A stretch of 64,000 bases of DNA from Lithodes maja (lineage: Eukaryota > Arthropoda > Malacostraca > Decapoda > Lithodidae), in NCBI GenBank assembly GCA_037953745.1, contig JBAKBP010007462.1:35720-99719 (forward strand), written 5' to 3'. The notes below the pieces were generated by a model. The model ran no database searches and was not told where the DNA came from. It was given only the letters and a program-made list of their open reading frames with translations. This document shows positions 42,514-53,740 of this stretch, one piece after another. A program made the position numbers and the translations under genes. Every line of letters starts with the position of its first letter. Position 1 is the first letter of the stretch.

Positions 42514-42776
42514 TGGCTTGTATCCATTCGACCCCATTCAGCCTACTGCTTTAAGACGTTAATCCTCATCCAGGTGTCGATTTTATCCTGTCGAGCGGTA
42601 GCGAGCCAGCATATTTAAAAACATATTTTTGACAGCAGGCTAAATTTGTACATTTTTCGATAGAAAAATTTCTCCAGCGAAGACGGTTTTCTCCATACAA
42701 CGAAAGGAATCGACACCTGGATGGGGATATACGTCTTAAAACAGTTGGCTGAATGGGCCCGAATGGATACAAGCCA
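42514..42776. mobile_element. Foldback element of 263 bp
   Basis: Inverted arms of about 75 bp: TGGCTTGTATCCATTCG, CCCATTCAGCC, TTTAAGACGT, CATCCAGGTGTCGATT on the left and their complements on the right, closing at AAGCCA 42776. The interior holds the GAGCGGTAGCGAGCC word of the 28.8-kb and 41.2-kb repeats. CT/GA microsatellites flank both sides. Confidence 0.7.
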
Positions 42777-42840
42777 GAGAAAGAGAGAACAGGAGATAAA
42801 ATAAGCCGGTGACCCCCCTTAATGCTATGGCCAGATGTCA

Positions 42841-45800
42841 GCAGCCCGGCCAGGTAGTCGCCTCTCTGGGCGGAGCAGCCCGACCAGGTAGTCTCTCTCT
42901 GGGTATCTTTGACAACAGCCGACTAAGCACCTCTCCATCCCTTCCCATCAGATCCTCCACTTTCTTAACTTTAGGATCAAGTGAAGTGACCTAAAATTAA
43001 TTGGAGTAACTGGTACTGTGGTGCTTCGTACGCGGCGCAGCAAGCACACAAATTACGGCTGTGCTCTGACGAGGTACACACTCTCCCTCTCGCTGTCACG
43101 TTTCGAATAATGTGTCGTATGGGTAGGTCATGCTTCGTTTAATCATGCGTCGTCTACTGTCCTAGGTCATGCTTCGTATAATGTGTCGCACCCCAAGTCA
43201 GACGCCTCACCAAAAATAATCCCACAAAAATCTCTCTGGGTGGGAGCAGCCCGACCAGGTAGTCTCTCCTAAATTTTTGTGGGTGCGTCGCTGCAGGAGC
43301 CCGGCCAGTTAGTCTCTCTCTACTGTAGGTGGAGCAGCCCGGCCAGGTAGTCGCCTCTCTGGGCGGAGCAGCCCGACCAGGTAGTCCCTCTCTCGGTATC
43401 TTTGACAACGGCCGACTAAGCTCCTCTCCATCCCCTCCCATCAGATCCTCCAGTTTCTTAACTTTAGGATCAAGTGAAGTGACCTAAAATTAATGGGAGT
43501 AACTGGTACTGTGGTGCTTCGTACGCGGGGCAGCAAGCACACAGAATACGGCTGTGCTCCGACGAAGTACACACTCTCCCTCTCGCTGTCACGTTTCGTA
43601 TAATGTGTCGTATAGGTAGGTCATGCTTCGTTTAATCATGCGTCGTCTACTGTCCTAGGTCATGCTTCGTATAATGTGTCGCACCCCCAGTCAGACGCCT
43701 CACCAAAAATAATCCCACAAAAATCTCTCTGGGTGGGAGCAGCCCGACCAGGTAGTTTCTCCTAAATTTTGTCTCTCCTAAATTTTTGTGGGTGTATCGC
43801 CGCAGGAGTCCGGCCAGTTAGTCTCTCTCTACTGTAGGTGGAGCAGCCCGGCCAGGTAGTCGCCTCTCTGAGCGGAGCAGCCCGACCAGTTAGTCTCTCT
43901 CTGGGTATCTTTGACAACGGCCGACTAAGCACCTCTCCATCCCTTCCCATCAGATCCTCCACTCTCTTAACTTTAGGATCAAGTGAAGTGACCTAAAATT
44001 AATGGGAGTAACTGGTACTGTGGTGCTTCGTACGCGGTGCAGCAAGCACACAGAATACGGCTGTGCTCCGACGAGGTACACACTCTCCCTCTCGCTGTCA
44101 CGTTTCGTATAATGTGTCGTATAGGTAGGTCATGCTTCGTTTTATCATGCGTCGTCTACTATCCTAGGTCATGCTTCGTATAATGTGTCACACCCCCAGT
44201 CAGACGCCTCACCAAAAATAATCCCATAAAAATCTCTCTGGGTGGGAGCAGCCCGACCAAGTAGTCTCTCCTAAATTTTGTCTCTCTTAAATTTTTGTGG
44301 GTGCGTCGCCGCAGGAGCCCGGCCAGTTAGTCTCTCTCTACTGTAGGTGGAGCAGCCCGGCCAGGTAGTCGCCTCTCTGGGCAGAGCAGCCCGACCAGGT
44401 AGTCTCTCTCTGGGTATCTTTAAACAACGGCCGACTAAGCACCTCTCCATCCCTTCCCATCAGATCCTCCACTTTCTTAACGTTAGGATCAAGTGAAGTG
44501 ACCTAAAATTAATGGAAGTAACTGGTACTGTGGTGCTTCGTATGCGATGCAGCAAGCACACAGAATACGGCTTTGCTCCGACGATGTACACACTCTCCCT
44601 CTCGCTGTCACGTTTCGTATAATGTGTCGTATAGGTAGGTCATGCTTCGTTTAATCATGCGTCGTCTACTGTCCTAGGTCATGCTTCGTATAATGTGTCG
44701 CACCCCCAGTCAGACGCCTCACCAAAAATAATCCCACAAAAATCTCTCTGGGTGGGAGCAGCCCGACCAGGTAGTCTCTCCTAAATTTTTGTGGGTGCGT
44801 CGCCGCAGGAGCCCGACCAGGTAGTCTCTCCTAAATTTTTGTGGGTGCATCGCCGCAGGAGCCCGGCCAGTTAGTCTCTCTCTACTGTAGGTGGAGCAGC
44901 CCGGCCAGGTAGTCGCCTCTCTGGGCGGAGCAGCCCGACCAGGTAGTCTCTCTCTGGGTATCTTTGACAACGGCCCACTAAGCACTTCTCCATCCCCTCC
45001 CATCAGATCCTCCACTTTCTTAACTTTAGGATCAAGTGAAGTGACCTAAAATTAATGGAAGTAACTGGTACTGTGGTGCTTCGTATGCGATGCAGCAAGC
45101 ACACAGAATACGGCTTTGCTCCGACGATGTACACACTCTCCCTCTCGCTGTCACGTTTCGTATAATGTGTCGTATAGGTAGGTCATGCTTCGTTTAATCA
45201 TGCGTCGTCTACTGTCCTAGGTCATGCTTCGTATAATGTGTCGCACCCCCAGTCAGACGCCTCACCAAAAATAATTCCACAAAAATCTCTCTGGGTGGGA
45301 GCAGCCCGACCAGGTAGTCTCTCCTAAATTTTGTCTCTCCTAAATTTTTGTGGGTGCATCGCCGCAGGAGTCCGGCCAGTTAGTCTCTCTCTACTGTAGG
45401 TGGAGCAGCCCGGCCAGGTAGTCGCCTCTCTGAGCGGAGCAGCCCGACCAGTTAGTCTCTCTCTGGGTATCTTTGACAACGGCCGACTAAGCACCTCTCC
45501 ATCCCTTCCCATCAGATCCTCCACTCTCTTAACTTTAGGATCAAGTGAAGTGACTTAAAATTAATGGGAGTAACTGGTACTGTGGTGCTTCGTACGCGGT
45601 GCAGCAAGCACACAGAATACGGCTGTGCTCCGACGAGGTACACACTCTCCCTCTCGCCGTCAGGTTTCGTATAATGTGGTGTATAGGTAGGTCATGCTTC
45701 GTTTTATCATGCGTCGTCTACTATCCTAGGTCATGCTTCGTATAATGTGTCGCACCCCCAGTCAGACGCCTCACCAAAAATAATCCCACAAAAATCTCTC

Positions 45801-48800
45801 TGGGTGGGAGCAGCCCGACCAGGTAGTCTCTCCTAAATTTTTGTGGGTGCGTCGCCGCAGGAGCCCGGCCAGTTAGTCTCTCTCTACTGTAGGTGGAGCA
45901 GCCCGGCCAGGTAGTCGCCTCTCTGGACGGAGCAGCCCGACCAGGTAGTCTCTCTCTGGGTATCTTTGACAACGGCGGACTAAGCACCTCTCCATCCCTT
46001 CCCATCAGATCCTCCACTTTCTTAACTTTAGGATCAAGTGAAGTGACCTAAAATTAATGGGAGTAACTGGTACTGTGGTGCTTCGTACGCGGCGCAGCAA
46101 GCACACAGAATACGGCTGTGCTCCGACGAGGTACACTCTCTCCCTCTCGCTGTCACGTTTCGTATAATGTGTCGTATAGGTAGGTCATGCTTCGTTTAAT
46201 CATGCGTCGTCTACTGTCCTAGATCATGCTTCGTATAATGTGTCGCACCCCCAGTCAGACGCCTCATCAAAAATAATCCCACAAAAATCTCTCTGGGTGG
46301 GAGCAGCCCGACCAGGTAGTCTCTCCTAAATTTTTGTGGGTGCGTCGCCGCAGGAGCCCGGCCAGTTAGTCTCTCTCTACTGTAGGTGGAGCAGCCCGGC
46401 CAGGTAGTCGCCTCTCTGGGCGGAGCAGCCCGACCAGGTAGTCTCTCTCTCGGTATCTTTGACAACGGCCGACTAAGCACCTCTCCATCCCCTCCCATCA
46501 GATCCTCCACTTTCTTAACTTTAGGATCAAGTGAAGTGACCTAAAATTAATGGGAGTAACTGGTACTGTGGTGCTTCGTACGCGGTGCAGCAAGCACACA
46601 GATTACGGCTGTGCTCCGACGAGGTACACACTCTCCCTCTCGCTGTCACGTTTCGTATAATGTGTCGTATAGGTAGGTCATGCTTCGTTTAATCATGCGT
46701 CGTCTACTGTCCTAGGTCATGCTTCGTATAATGTGTCGCACCCCCAGTCAGACGCCTCACCAAAAATAATCCCACAAAAATCTCTCTGGGTGGGAGCAGC
46801 CCGACCAGGTAGTCTCTCCTAAATTTTGTGTCTCCTAAATTTTTGTGGGTGCGTCGCCGCAGGAGCCCGGCCAGTTAGTCTCTCTCTACTGTAGGTGGAG
46901 CAGCCCGGCCAGGTAGTCGCCTCTCTGAGCGGAGCAGCCCGACCAGGTAGTCTCTCTCTGGGTATCTTTGACAACGACCGACTAAGCACCTCTCCATCCC
47001 TTCCCATCAGATCCTCCACTCTCTTAACTTTAGGAGCAAGTGAAGTGACCTAAAATTAATGGGAGTATCTGGTACTGTGGTGCTTCGTACGCGGTGCAGC
47101 AAGCACACAGAATACGGCTGTGCTCCGACGATGTACACACTCTCCCTCTCGCTGTCACGTTTCGTATAGGTAGGTCATGCTTCGTTTAATCATGCGTCGT
47201 CTACTGTCCTAGGTCATGCTTCGTATAATGTGTCACACCCCCAGTCAGACGCCTCACCAAAAATAATCCCACAAAAATCTCTCTGGGTGGGAGCAGCCCG
47301 ACCAGGTAGTCTCTCCTAAATTTTGTCTCTCCTAAATTTTTGTGGGTGCGTCGCCGCAGGAGCCCGGCCAGTTAGTCTCTCTCTACTGTAGGTGGAGCAG
47401 CCCGGCCAGGTAGTCGCCTCTCTGGGCGGAGCAGCCCGACCAGGTAGTCTCTCTCTGGGTATCTTTGACAACAGCCGACTAAGCACCTCTCCATCCCTTC
47501 CCATCAGATCCTCCACTTTCTTAACTTTAGGATCAAGTGAAGTGACCTAAAATTAATTGGAGTAACTGGTACTGTGGTGCTTCGTACGCTGCGCAGCAAG
47601 CACACAAAATACGGCTGTGCTCTGACGAGGTACACACTCTCCCTCTCGCTGTCACGTTTCGAATAATGTGTCGTATAGGTAGGTCATGCTTCGTTTAATC
47701 ATGCGTCGTCTACTGTCCTAGGTCATGCTTCGTATAATGTGTCGCACCCCAAGTCAGACGCCTCACCAAAAATAATCCCACAAAAATCTCTCTGGGTGGG
47801 AGCAGCCCGACCAGGTAGTCTCTCCTAAATTTTTGTGGGTGCGTCGCTGCAGGAGCCCGGCCAGTTAGTCTCTCTCTACTGTAGGTGGAGCAGCCCGGCC
47901 AGGTAGTCGCCTCTCTGGGCAGAGCAGCCCGACCAGGTAGTCCCTCTCTCGGTATCTTTGACAACGGCCGACTAAGCTCCTCTCCATCCCCTCCCATCAG
48001 ATCCTCCAGTTTCTTAACTTTAGGATCAAGTGAAGTGACCTAAAATTAATGGGAGTAACTGGTACTGTGGTGCTTCGTACGCGGTGCAGCAAGCACACAG
48101 AATACGGCTGTGCTCCGACGAAGTACACACTCTCCCTCTCGCTGTCACGTTTCGTATAATGTGTCGTATAGGTAGGTCATGCTTCGTTTAATCATGCGTC
48201 GTCTACTGTCCTAGGTCATGCTTCGTAAAATGTGTCGCACCCCCAGTCAGACGCCTCACCAAAAATAATCCCACAAAAATCTCTCTGGGTGGGAGCAGCC
48301 CGACCAGGTAGTCTCTCCAAAATTTTGTCTCTCCTAAATTTTTGTGGGTGCATCGCCGCAGGAGTCCGGCCAGTTAGTCTCTCTCTACTGTAGGTGGAGC
48401 AGCCCGGCCAGGTAGTCGCCTCTCTGAGCGGAGCAGCCCGACCAGTTAGTCTCTCTCTGGGTATCTTTGACAACGGCCGACTAAGCACCTCTCCATCCCT
48501 TCCCATCAGATCCTCCACTCTCTTAACTTTAGGATCAAGTGAAGTGACCTAAAATTAATGGGAGTAACTGGTACTGTGGTGCTTCGTACGTGGTGCAGCA
48601 AGCACACAGAATACGGCTGTGCTCCGACGAGGTACACACTCTCCCTCTCGCTGTCACGTTTCGTATAATGTGTCGTATAGGTAGGTCATGCTTCGTTTTA
48701 TCATGCGTCGTCTACTATCCTAGGTCATGCTTCGTATAATGTGTCACACCCCCAGTCAGACGCCTCACCAAAAATAATCCCACAAAAATCTCTCTGGGTG

Positions 48801-50150
48801 GGAGCAGCCCGACCAAGTAGTCTCTCCTAAATTTTGTCTCTCTTAAATTTTTGTGAGTGCGTCGCCGCAGGAGCCCGACCAGGTAGTTTCTCCTAAATTT
48901 TTGTGGGTGCGTCGCCGCAGGAGCCCGGCCAGTTAGTCTCTCTCTACTGTAGGTGGAGCAGCCCGGCCAGGTAGTCGCCTCTCTGGGCGGAGCAGCCCGA
49001 CCAGGTAGTCTCTCTCTGGGTATCTTTGACAACGGCCGACTAAGCACTTCTCCATCCCCTCCCATCAGATCCTCCACTTTCTTAACTTTAGGATCAAGTG
49101 AAGTGACCTAAAATTAATAGGAGTAACTGGTACTGTGTTGCTTCGTACGCGGTGCAGCAAGCACACAGAATACGGCTGTGCTCCGATGAGGTACACACTC
49201 TCCCTCTCGCTGTCACGTTTCGTATAATGTGTCGTATAGGTAGGTCATGCTTCATTTAATCATGCGTCGTCTACTGTCCTAGGTCATGCTTCGTATAATG
49301 TGCCGCACCCCCAGTCAGACGCCTCACCAATAATAATCCCACAAAAATCTCTCTGGGTGGGAGCAGCCCGACCAGGTAGTCTCTCCTAAATTTTGTCTCT
49401 CCTAAATTTTTGTGGGTGCGTCGCCGCAGGAGCCCGGCCATTTAGTCTCTCTCTACTGTAGGTGGAGCAGCCCGGCCAGGTAGTCGCCTCTCTGAGTGGA
49501 GCAGCCCGGCCAGGTAGTCTCTCTCTGGGTATCTTTGACAACGGCCGACTAAGCACTTCTCCATCCCCTCCCATCAGATCCTCCACTTTCTTAACTTTAG
49601 GATCAAGTGAAGTGACCTAAAATTAATAGGAGTAACTGGTACTGTGTTGCTTCGTACGCGGTGCAGCAAGCACACAGAATACGGCTGTGCTCCGATGAGG
49701 TACACACTCTCCCTCTCGCTGTCACGTTTCGTATAATGTGTCGTATAGGTAGGTCATGCTTCATTTAATCATGCGTCGTCTACTGTCCTAGGTCATGCTT
49801 CGTATAATGTGCCGCACCCCCAGTCAGACGCCTCACCAATAATAATCCCACAAAAATCTCTCTGGGTTTCGACCAGGTAGTCTCTCCTAAATTTTGTCTC
49901 TCCTAAATTTTTGTGGGTGCGTCGCCGCAGGAGCCCGGCCATTTAGTCTCTCTCTACTGTAGGTGGAGCAGCCCGGCCAGGTAGTCGCCTCTCTGAGTGG
50001 AGCAGCCCGGCCAGGTAGTCTCTCTCTGGGTATTTTTGACAACAGCGGACTAAGCACCTCTCCATCCCCTCCCATCAGATCCTCCACTTTCTTAACTTTA
50101 GGATCAAGTGAAGTGACATAAAATTAATGGGAGTAACTGGTACTGTGGTG
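42841..50150. repeat. ~500-bp satellite array, left block (about 15 units)
   Basis: Tandem units with repeat marks such as ACTGGTACTGTGGTGCTTCG at about 43009, 43502, 44010, 44520, 45064 and so on. Lengths fall into classes of about 493 and 509 bp, the difference being a duplicated CTCTCCTAAATTTTGT piece, with two longer units of about 544 and 560. Each unit has four or more internal copies of a GCAGCCCGRCCAGGTAGTC word and two of GGTCATGCTTCGT. A 4,556-bp higher-order period is visible. Confidence 0.95.
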
Positions 50151-51944
50151 TGTGACGTTAACCACTCCGGTAGAACCACATGGCTTGTCCTACAGTGACT
50201 CGCTAGGATCGCCAGGGCAGTGGATGGGGCTACAATTCATGTATTAGAGTGTGCTTTATTTCATATGAAAGCTCGTGTCATGGGCAGTCCAGAAAGGCTC
50301 TTTGTTTTCACCCATGTCAAGGCTTTATATATTTAATTGTAAATATATGTTTTATCATTAACTAGTAATGATGGGATCTGGGAGAAAGAGAGAGAGTAGA
50401 ACAGAGTGAGAGGGAGCGCGCAGTGTTTTTGTCCCGCTCGATGACGTCATGGCTGGCTGCCTCGTGGGGGTTGGCTGAGAGAGGTCCTTACCATGCTGCT
50501 AGCTCCCTTGCTAGTGGCTAGAGGACTTGTAACCGCTTTTTTCCCACGCGCCTCGAGCTAGTGCGAGTATATATACAGTTCCTCCCCACTCGCTCCCTCA
50601 GATCTGGTTTCTAGAACGCATCCATCTTTTTCCCTTGCTATCTGTCCCCCGCTCCGCACCTGAGAATCTTTTCCTCTGCCTACCTCTCTCTTTTTCATAT
50701 ATTTCACCACCTTTTTATTAATATTATACCCCTCTGGTTAACTCTGCAAAATCAGCTCAATGCTGGCCAGTTGTATTGTGCATTAAGGTGTGATATAACC
50801 TATGTATGTTAGTTGTTAAGATAAGTGGATCACGAAGCATTGGTTGACATTCATATTGTTTAGTACTGCTTCCTTTAATTATTAGTGTTCTGCTGGATTA
50901 GATAATGCTAGACTAGCAGTCTGATATAATAAGGTATTGTTTCCTATGAGTGCTGGCTTTAGTTAAAAGCTGCACGACATACCTGAGAACTGGAGTTGAT
51001 TGAGTAAATTCTAGTCTGTGTGCCATTGAGAGTAGAGCATGCACGAATGAGGGCTTTTTGCCTATACCATTCTGCACTGTTCTAGTCTCGATTGTTTGTC
51101 TTTGAGGTACGCCAGGAGAACGCTTAATACTTCGGTATTAAGGTTTCTCAAGAGAGCTACCCTTCCCTATAAAGTAATATTTGACGCACAGACTTGAGAT
51201 TTGCACTAGGCTATGCGGCATGCCATGCGCACCAGTATCTCGTATCATTGACTCTAGCTAGACTTTATCAGTCACAGTAGACATTAAGTATATTAACCTA
51301 ATTACTCTTTTTATGAATACCCATTTATGATTACACAAGCATTTCACAGCCTAGTTTGATGTATGGAGACACAAATGACTTAGGCTCTTTTTGTTGATAG
51401 GAATACTGCATTGTCGTGGCGATTATTATTGTTGTAGCGTTTAGGATATTCTTGGCTCCGACAGCATTATATATTCTGCCTTTTTGTGTGCATAGCCTGC
51501 ACGAGCATTGTTCCGCTGCCTGTCTTTTTGGGTTCCATTTCCGATACGAGCATCTTTATAGCATCTAACATTTAAAGAAGATTCCTTGTTAGTGTTGAAG
51601 GACTTTAGTTAACTTTCTTTCATGCAGGAGTGCCTGACATTTATTGATTAAAGTAACGTAAGCTGTAACTTCTCTTACCACCTTACTTTGCATACCATAA
51701 CCAAGCACCTTCGGTTATAGGTAGTAATAGGCTGTTTTCACATAACATTAAGCCTAGAGTAGACGCACATTTATTGAGAGTTTGATAGCCTATTATTGCA
51801 TATAGAACTCTATAGAGTATTTGTGTTCTTTGTTCACTGGGAATATACATCAGAGGTTGGAGCTAGCGCTTTCCGTTGTAACATTTATGCCATTACTAGT
51901 CCAATGAATAAGAGCCCTGATATATTTGAACCCCAGTCGTAACA
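50151..51944 (+). repeat. 5' LTR of element B
   Basis: 1,794 bp, TGTGACGTTAACCACTCC ... CAGTCGTAACA. Begins like element A's LTR (TGTGACG) and ends alike (GTCGTAACA), with similar internal order, but most of the sequence differs from A. Confidence 0.92.
50568..50575 (+). promoter_or_regulatory. TATA box of element B LTR
   Basis: TATATATA about 417 bp into the LTR, with CCCTCAGATCTGG (initiator-like TCAGAT) about 30 bp downstream. The same site is kept in the 3' LTR. Confidence 0.6.
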
Positions 51945-51946
51945 AA

Positions 51947-51954
51947 TGGCGACC
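51947..51954 (+). promoter_or_regulatory. Primer-binding site of element B
   Basis: TGGCGACC two bases after the LTR, identical to element A; arginine-tRNA-type primer inferred. Confidence 0.6.
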
Positions 51955-52161
51955 TTACCTAGGATTTGGTGAACCTACATTTATTAAGCAGGGAACATTA
52001 GTTGTTTTGGGGAATATTTTGCGGGGATCAGCAAGAATAATTTTGTTTGCAACATAGTATAGCCCTTGAGTATTTCCGAGAATTTGTGTGTGTATATCGA
52101 GGTATAAGAGTTTGGGGTGCTTCTTTTCTGAATATTGTGGTGAGAAATTTTTGTGAGCATC

Positions 52162-53740
52162 ATGTCTTATACCGGATCAGAGGAGAATGGAGACACAGTA
52201 CGTAATGTCGAAACTGAGGAACAGCAGCATGATGAAAGGGTTAATCGGGTGAACTGTGAGGAGGATGCTAGGATATTTTTGCAATGGCCTGTTACTGCCG
52301 AGCGGTTGGAGGGTATGGATCGGTACGGTCTTCAATGCCTGGCCACAGCTATCGGTCATGCGGTTACTAGCAGCATGACCAGGGATAACTTGATAACGTG
52401 TGTACTGGGCAGGGTGACTGGTGAGCAAGATGGGTTGAGTGCTCAGAGCCCTTCGGCCATGCTTCCCCTACACTCGACTCCCAGCCATCCCAGTAGTTTG
52501 CCGACCCCAAGTACGCTTCCACAGTTGGGTGGTGACTGGCAGGGTGGGTTGCCCCTGGGGGGACCACCGGTAATTTCAAACATTGTAGCACCTTCACCTC
52601 CTCAAGGGTTATCTCCAGAATTATTGTTTAAGCTCGAATTAGCTAAGCTTCAGCATCAGCAGCAATTAGAATTAGCCAAGATAGAAGAGAGAAAAACTAT
52701 CAGTCAGCAGCACATAGAGCTAGCAAAAATCCAAGCTGATTTAGAGTCGACTAGGTACTGTGCCGACATGGATGTAGAGAAGTCGCGAGTAGAGGCAACG
52801 GGACAGCGACTTGGGGCTGGTAACCGTGTTCATGAGCAGTCTCTCTCGCACTTATTGAAACTGGTTCCGGTGTTTGATGAGAGTGGTGTAACAGAATTTT
52901 TCACACGCTTTGAGAAGAATTGCCAGGAACACCAGTGGCCAGAGAATAAATGGGCAGCACTTGTATCCTCTAGATTAATAGGCAAGGGTCTTAAAGCCTA
53001 CGATGCGTTACCTTTGGAGTTATGTATTGTGTACGAGGATCTCAAGGAGGCTGTCCTGAGGGCTTACGAACTGCAACCAGAAATGTACCGTTTGAAGTTC
53101 CGGGGTGTAACTAAGGGAAGAGATAGCACCTTTTTGGAACACGCCCGGGACTTGTCCGATGCTATGGGGAACTGGCTCCGATCTGAGAAGGTAACAATGT
53201 TTGATGGAGTTAAGCAGTTGATGATGTTGGAGCAGTTCTTTAAGAGCACGGGCGGTGATCTAACTTTGAACTTGAAGGAGAAAAACCCAAGAACTCTAGT
53301 CGAAGCAGCAGAAATGGCTGATCGACGGCTGTCTTTGATTCGGGGTTGCGGGTCCTCACAGAAGTACGATGTAAGTGCTAAGGACCGTTATCCTCCCCCT
53401 CCCCGGAACAATGACACATTTAAACAGAAGAGCCATGAAACTAAAACTGAATCCAAACCTTACACCACACCGTATGTGAAAAGTCAGGGGCATTTTACAT
53501 CACAGTATAAGCCGAAACCAAACTTTATGTGTTTTAGTTGCCACCAGGAGGGTCATAAGGCAAATGAGTGCCCTAGTCGACCTCCTCCGGCAGCCGTGTC
53601 TTTTGCTCACGGCATTGGAGTGTTCAAGAGGACATCGGAGTTTGTTAGAGGCATTTCTTCCGAGGTAAATACACTGCCAGTGCAGAAGGATCCGGAAGGC
53701 TTATTCCCTGTCCGTGATGCCTTTAGTGACCACAGGGGAC
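52162..53740 (+). CDS. gag: Gag part of element B polyprotein
   Basis: The first ATG is at 52162; the open frame runs on into protease without a stop. Order: acidic N-terminus, proline/serine linker, a coiled coil rich in Leu, Ala, Gln and Lys (LELAKLQHQQQLELAKIEE, about 52620-52760), the SCAN-like capsid region (LLKLVPVFDESGVTEFFTRF, WAALVSSRLIGKGLKAYDAL, VLRAYELQPEMYRLKF) and a CCHC knuckle (CFSC...GHKANEC, 53530-53571). No damage seen. Protein similarity to element A Gag is clear through the capsid and knuckle and weak in the N-terminal third. It should still assemble particles if expressed, which could explain why it survives without RT. Confidence 0.85.

Noticed and set aside
40905..42776. 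A 1.2-1.4-kb tandem segmental duplication (MITE, TAATGCCTCA block, GCGAGC repeat in the same order)
   Set aside because: Offsets between the paired blocks are unequal and the GCGAGC repeat is inverted in one of them, so independent insertions are as likely.
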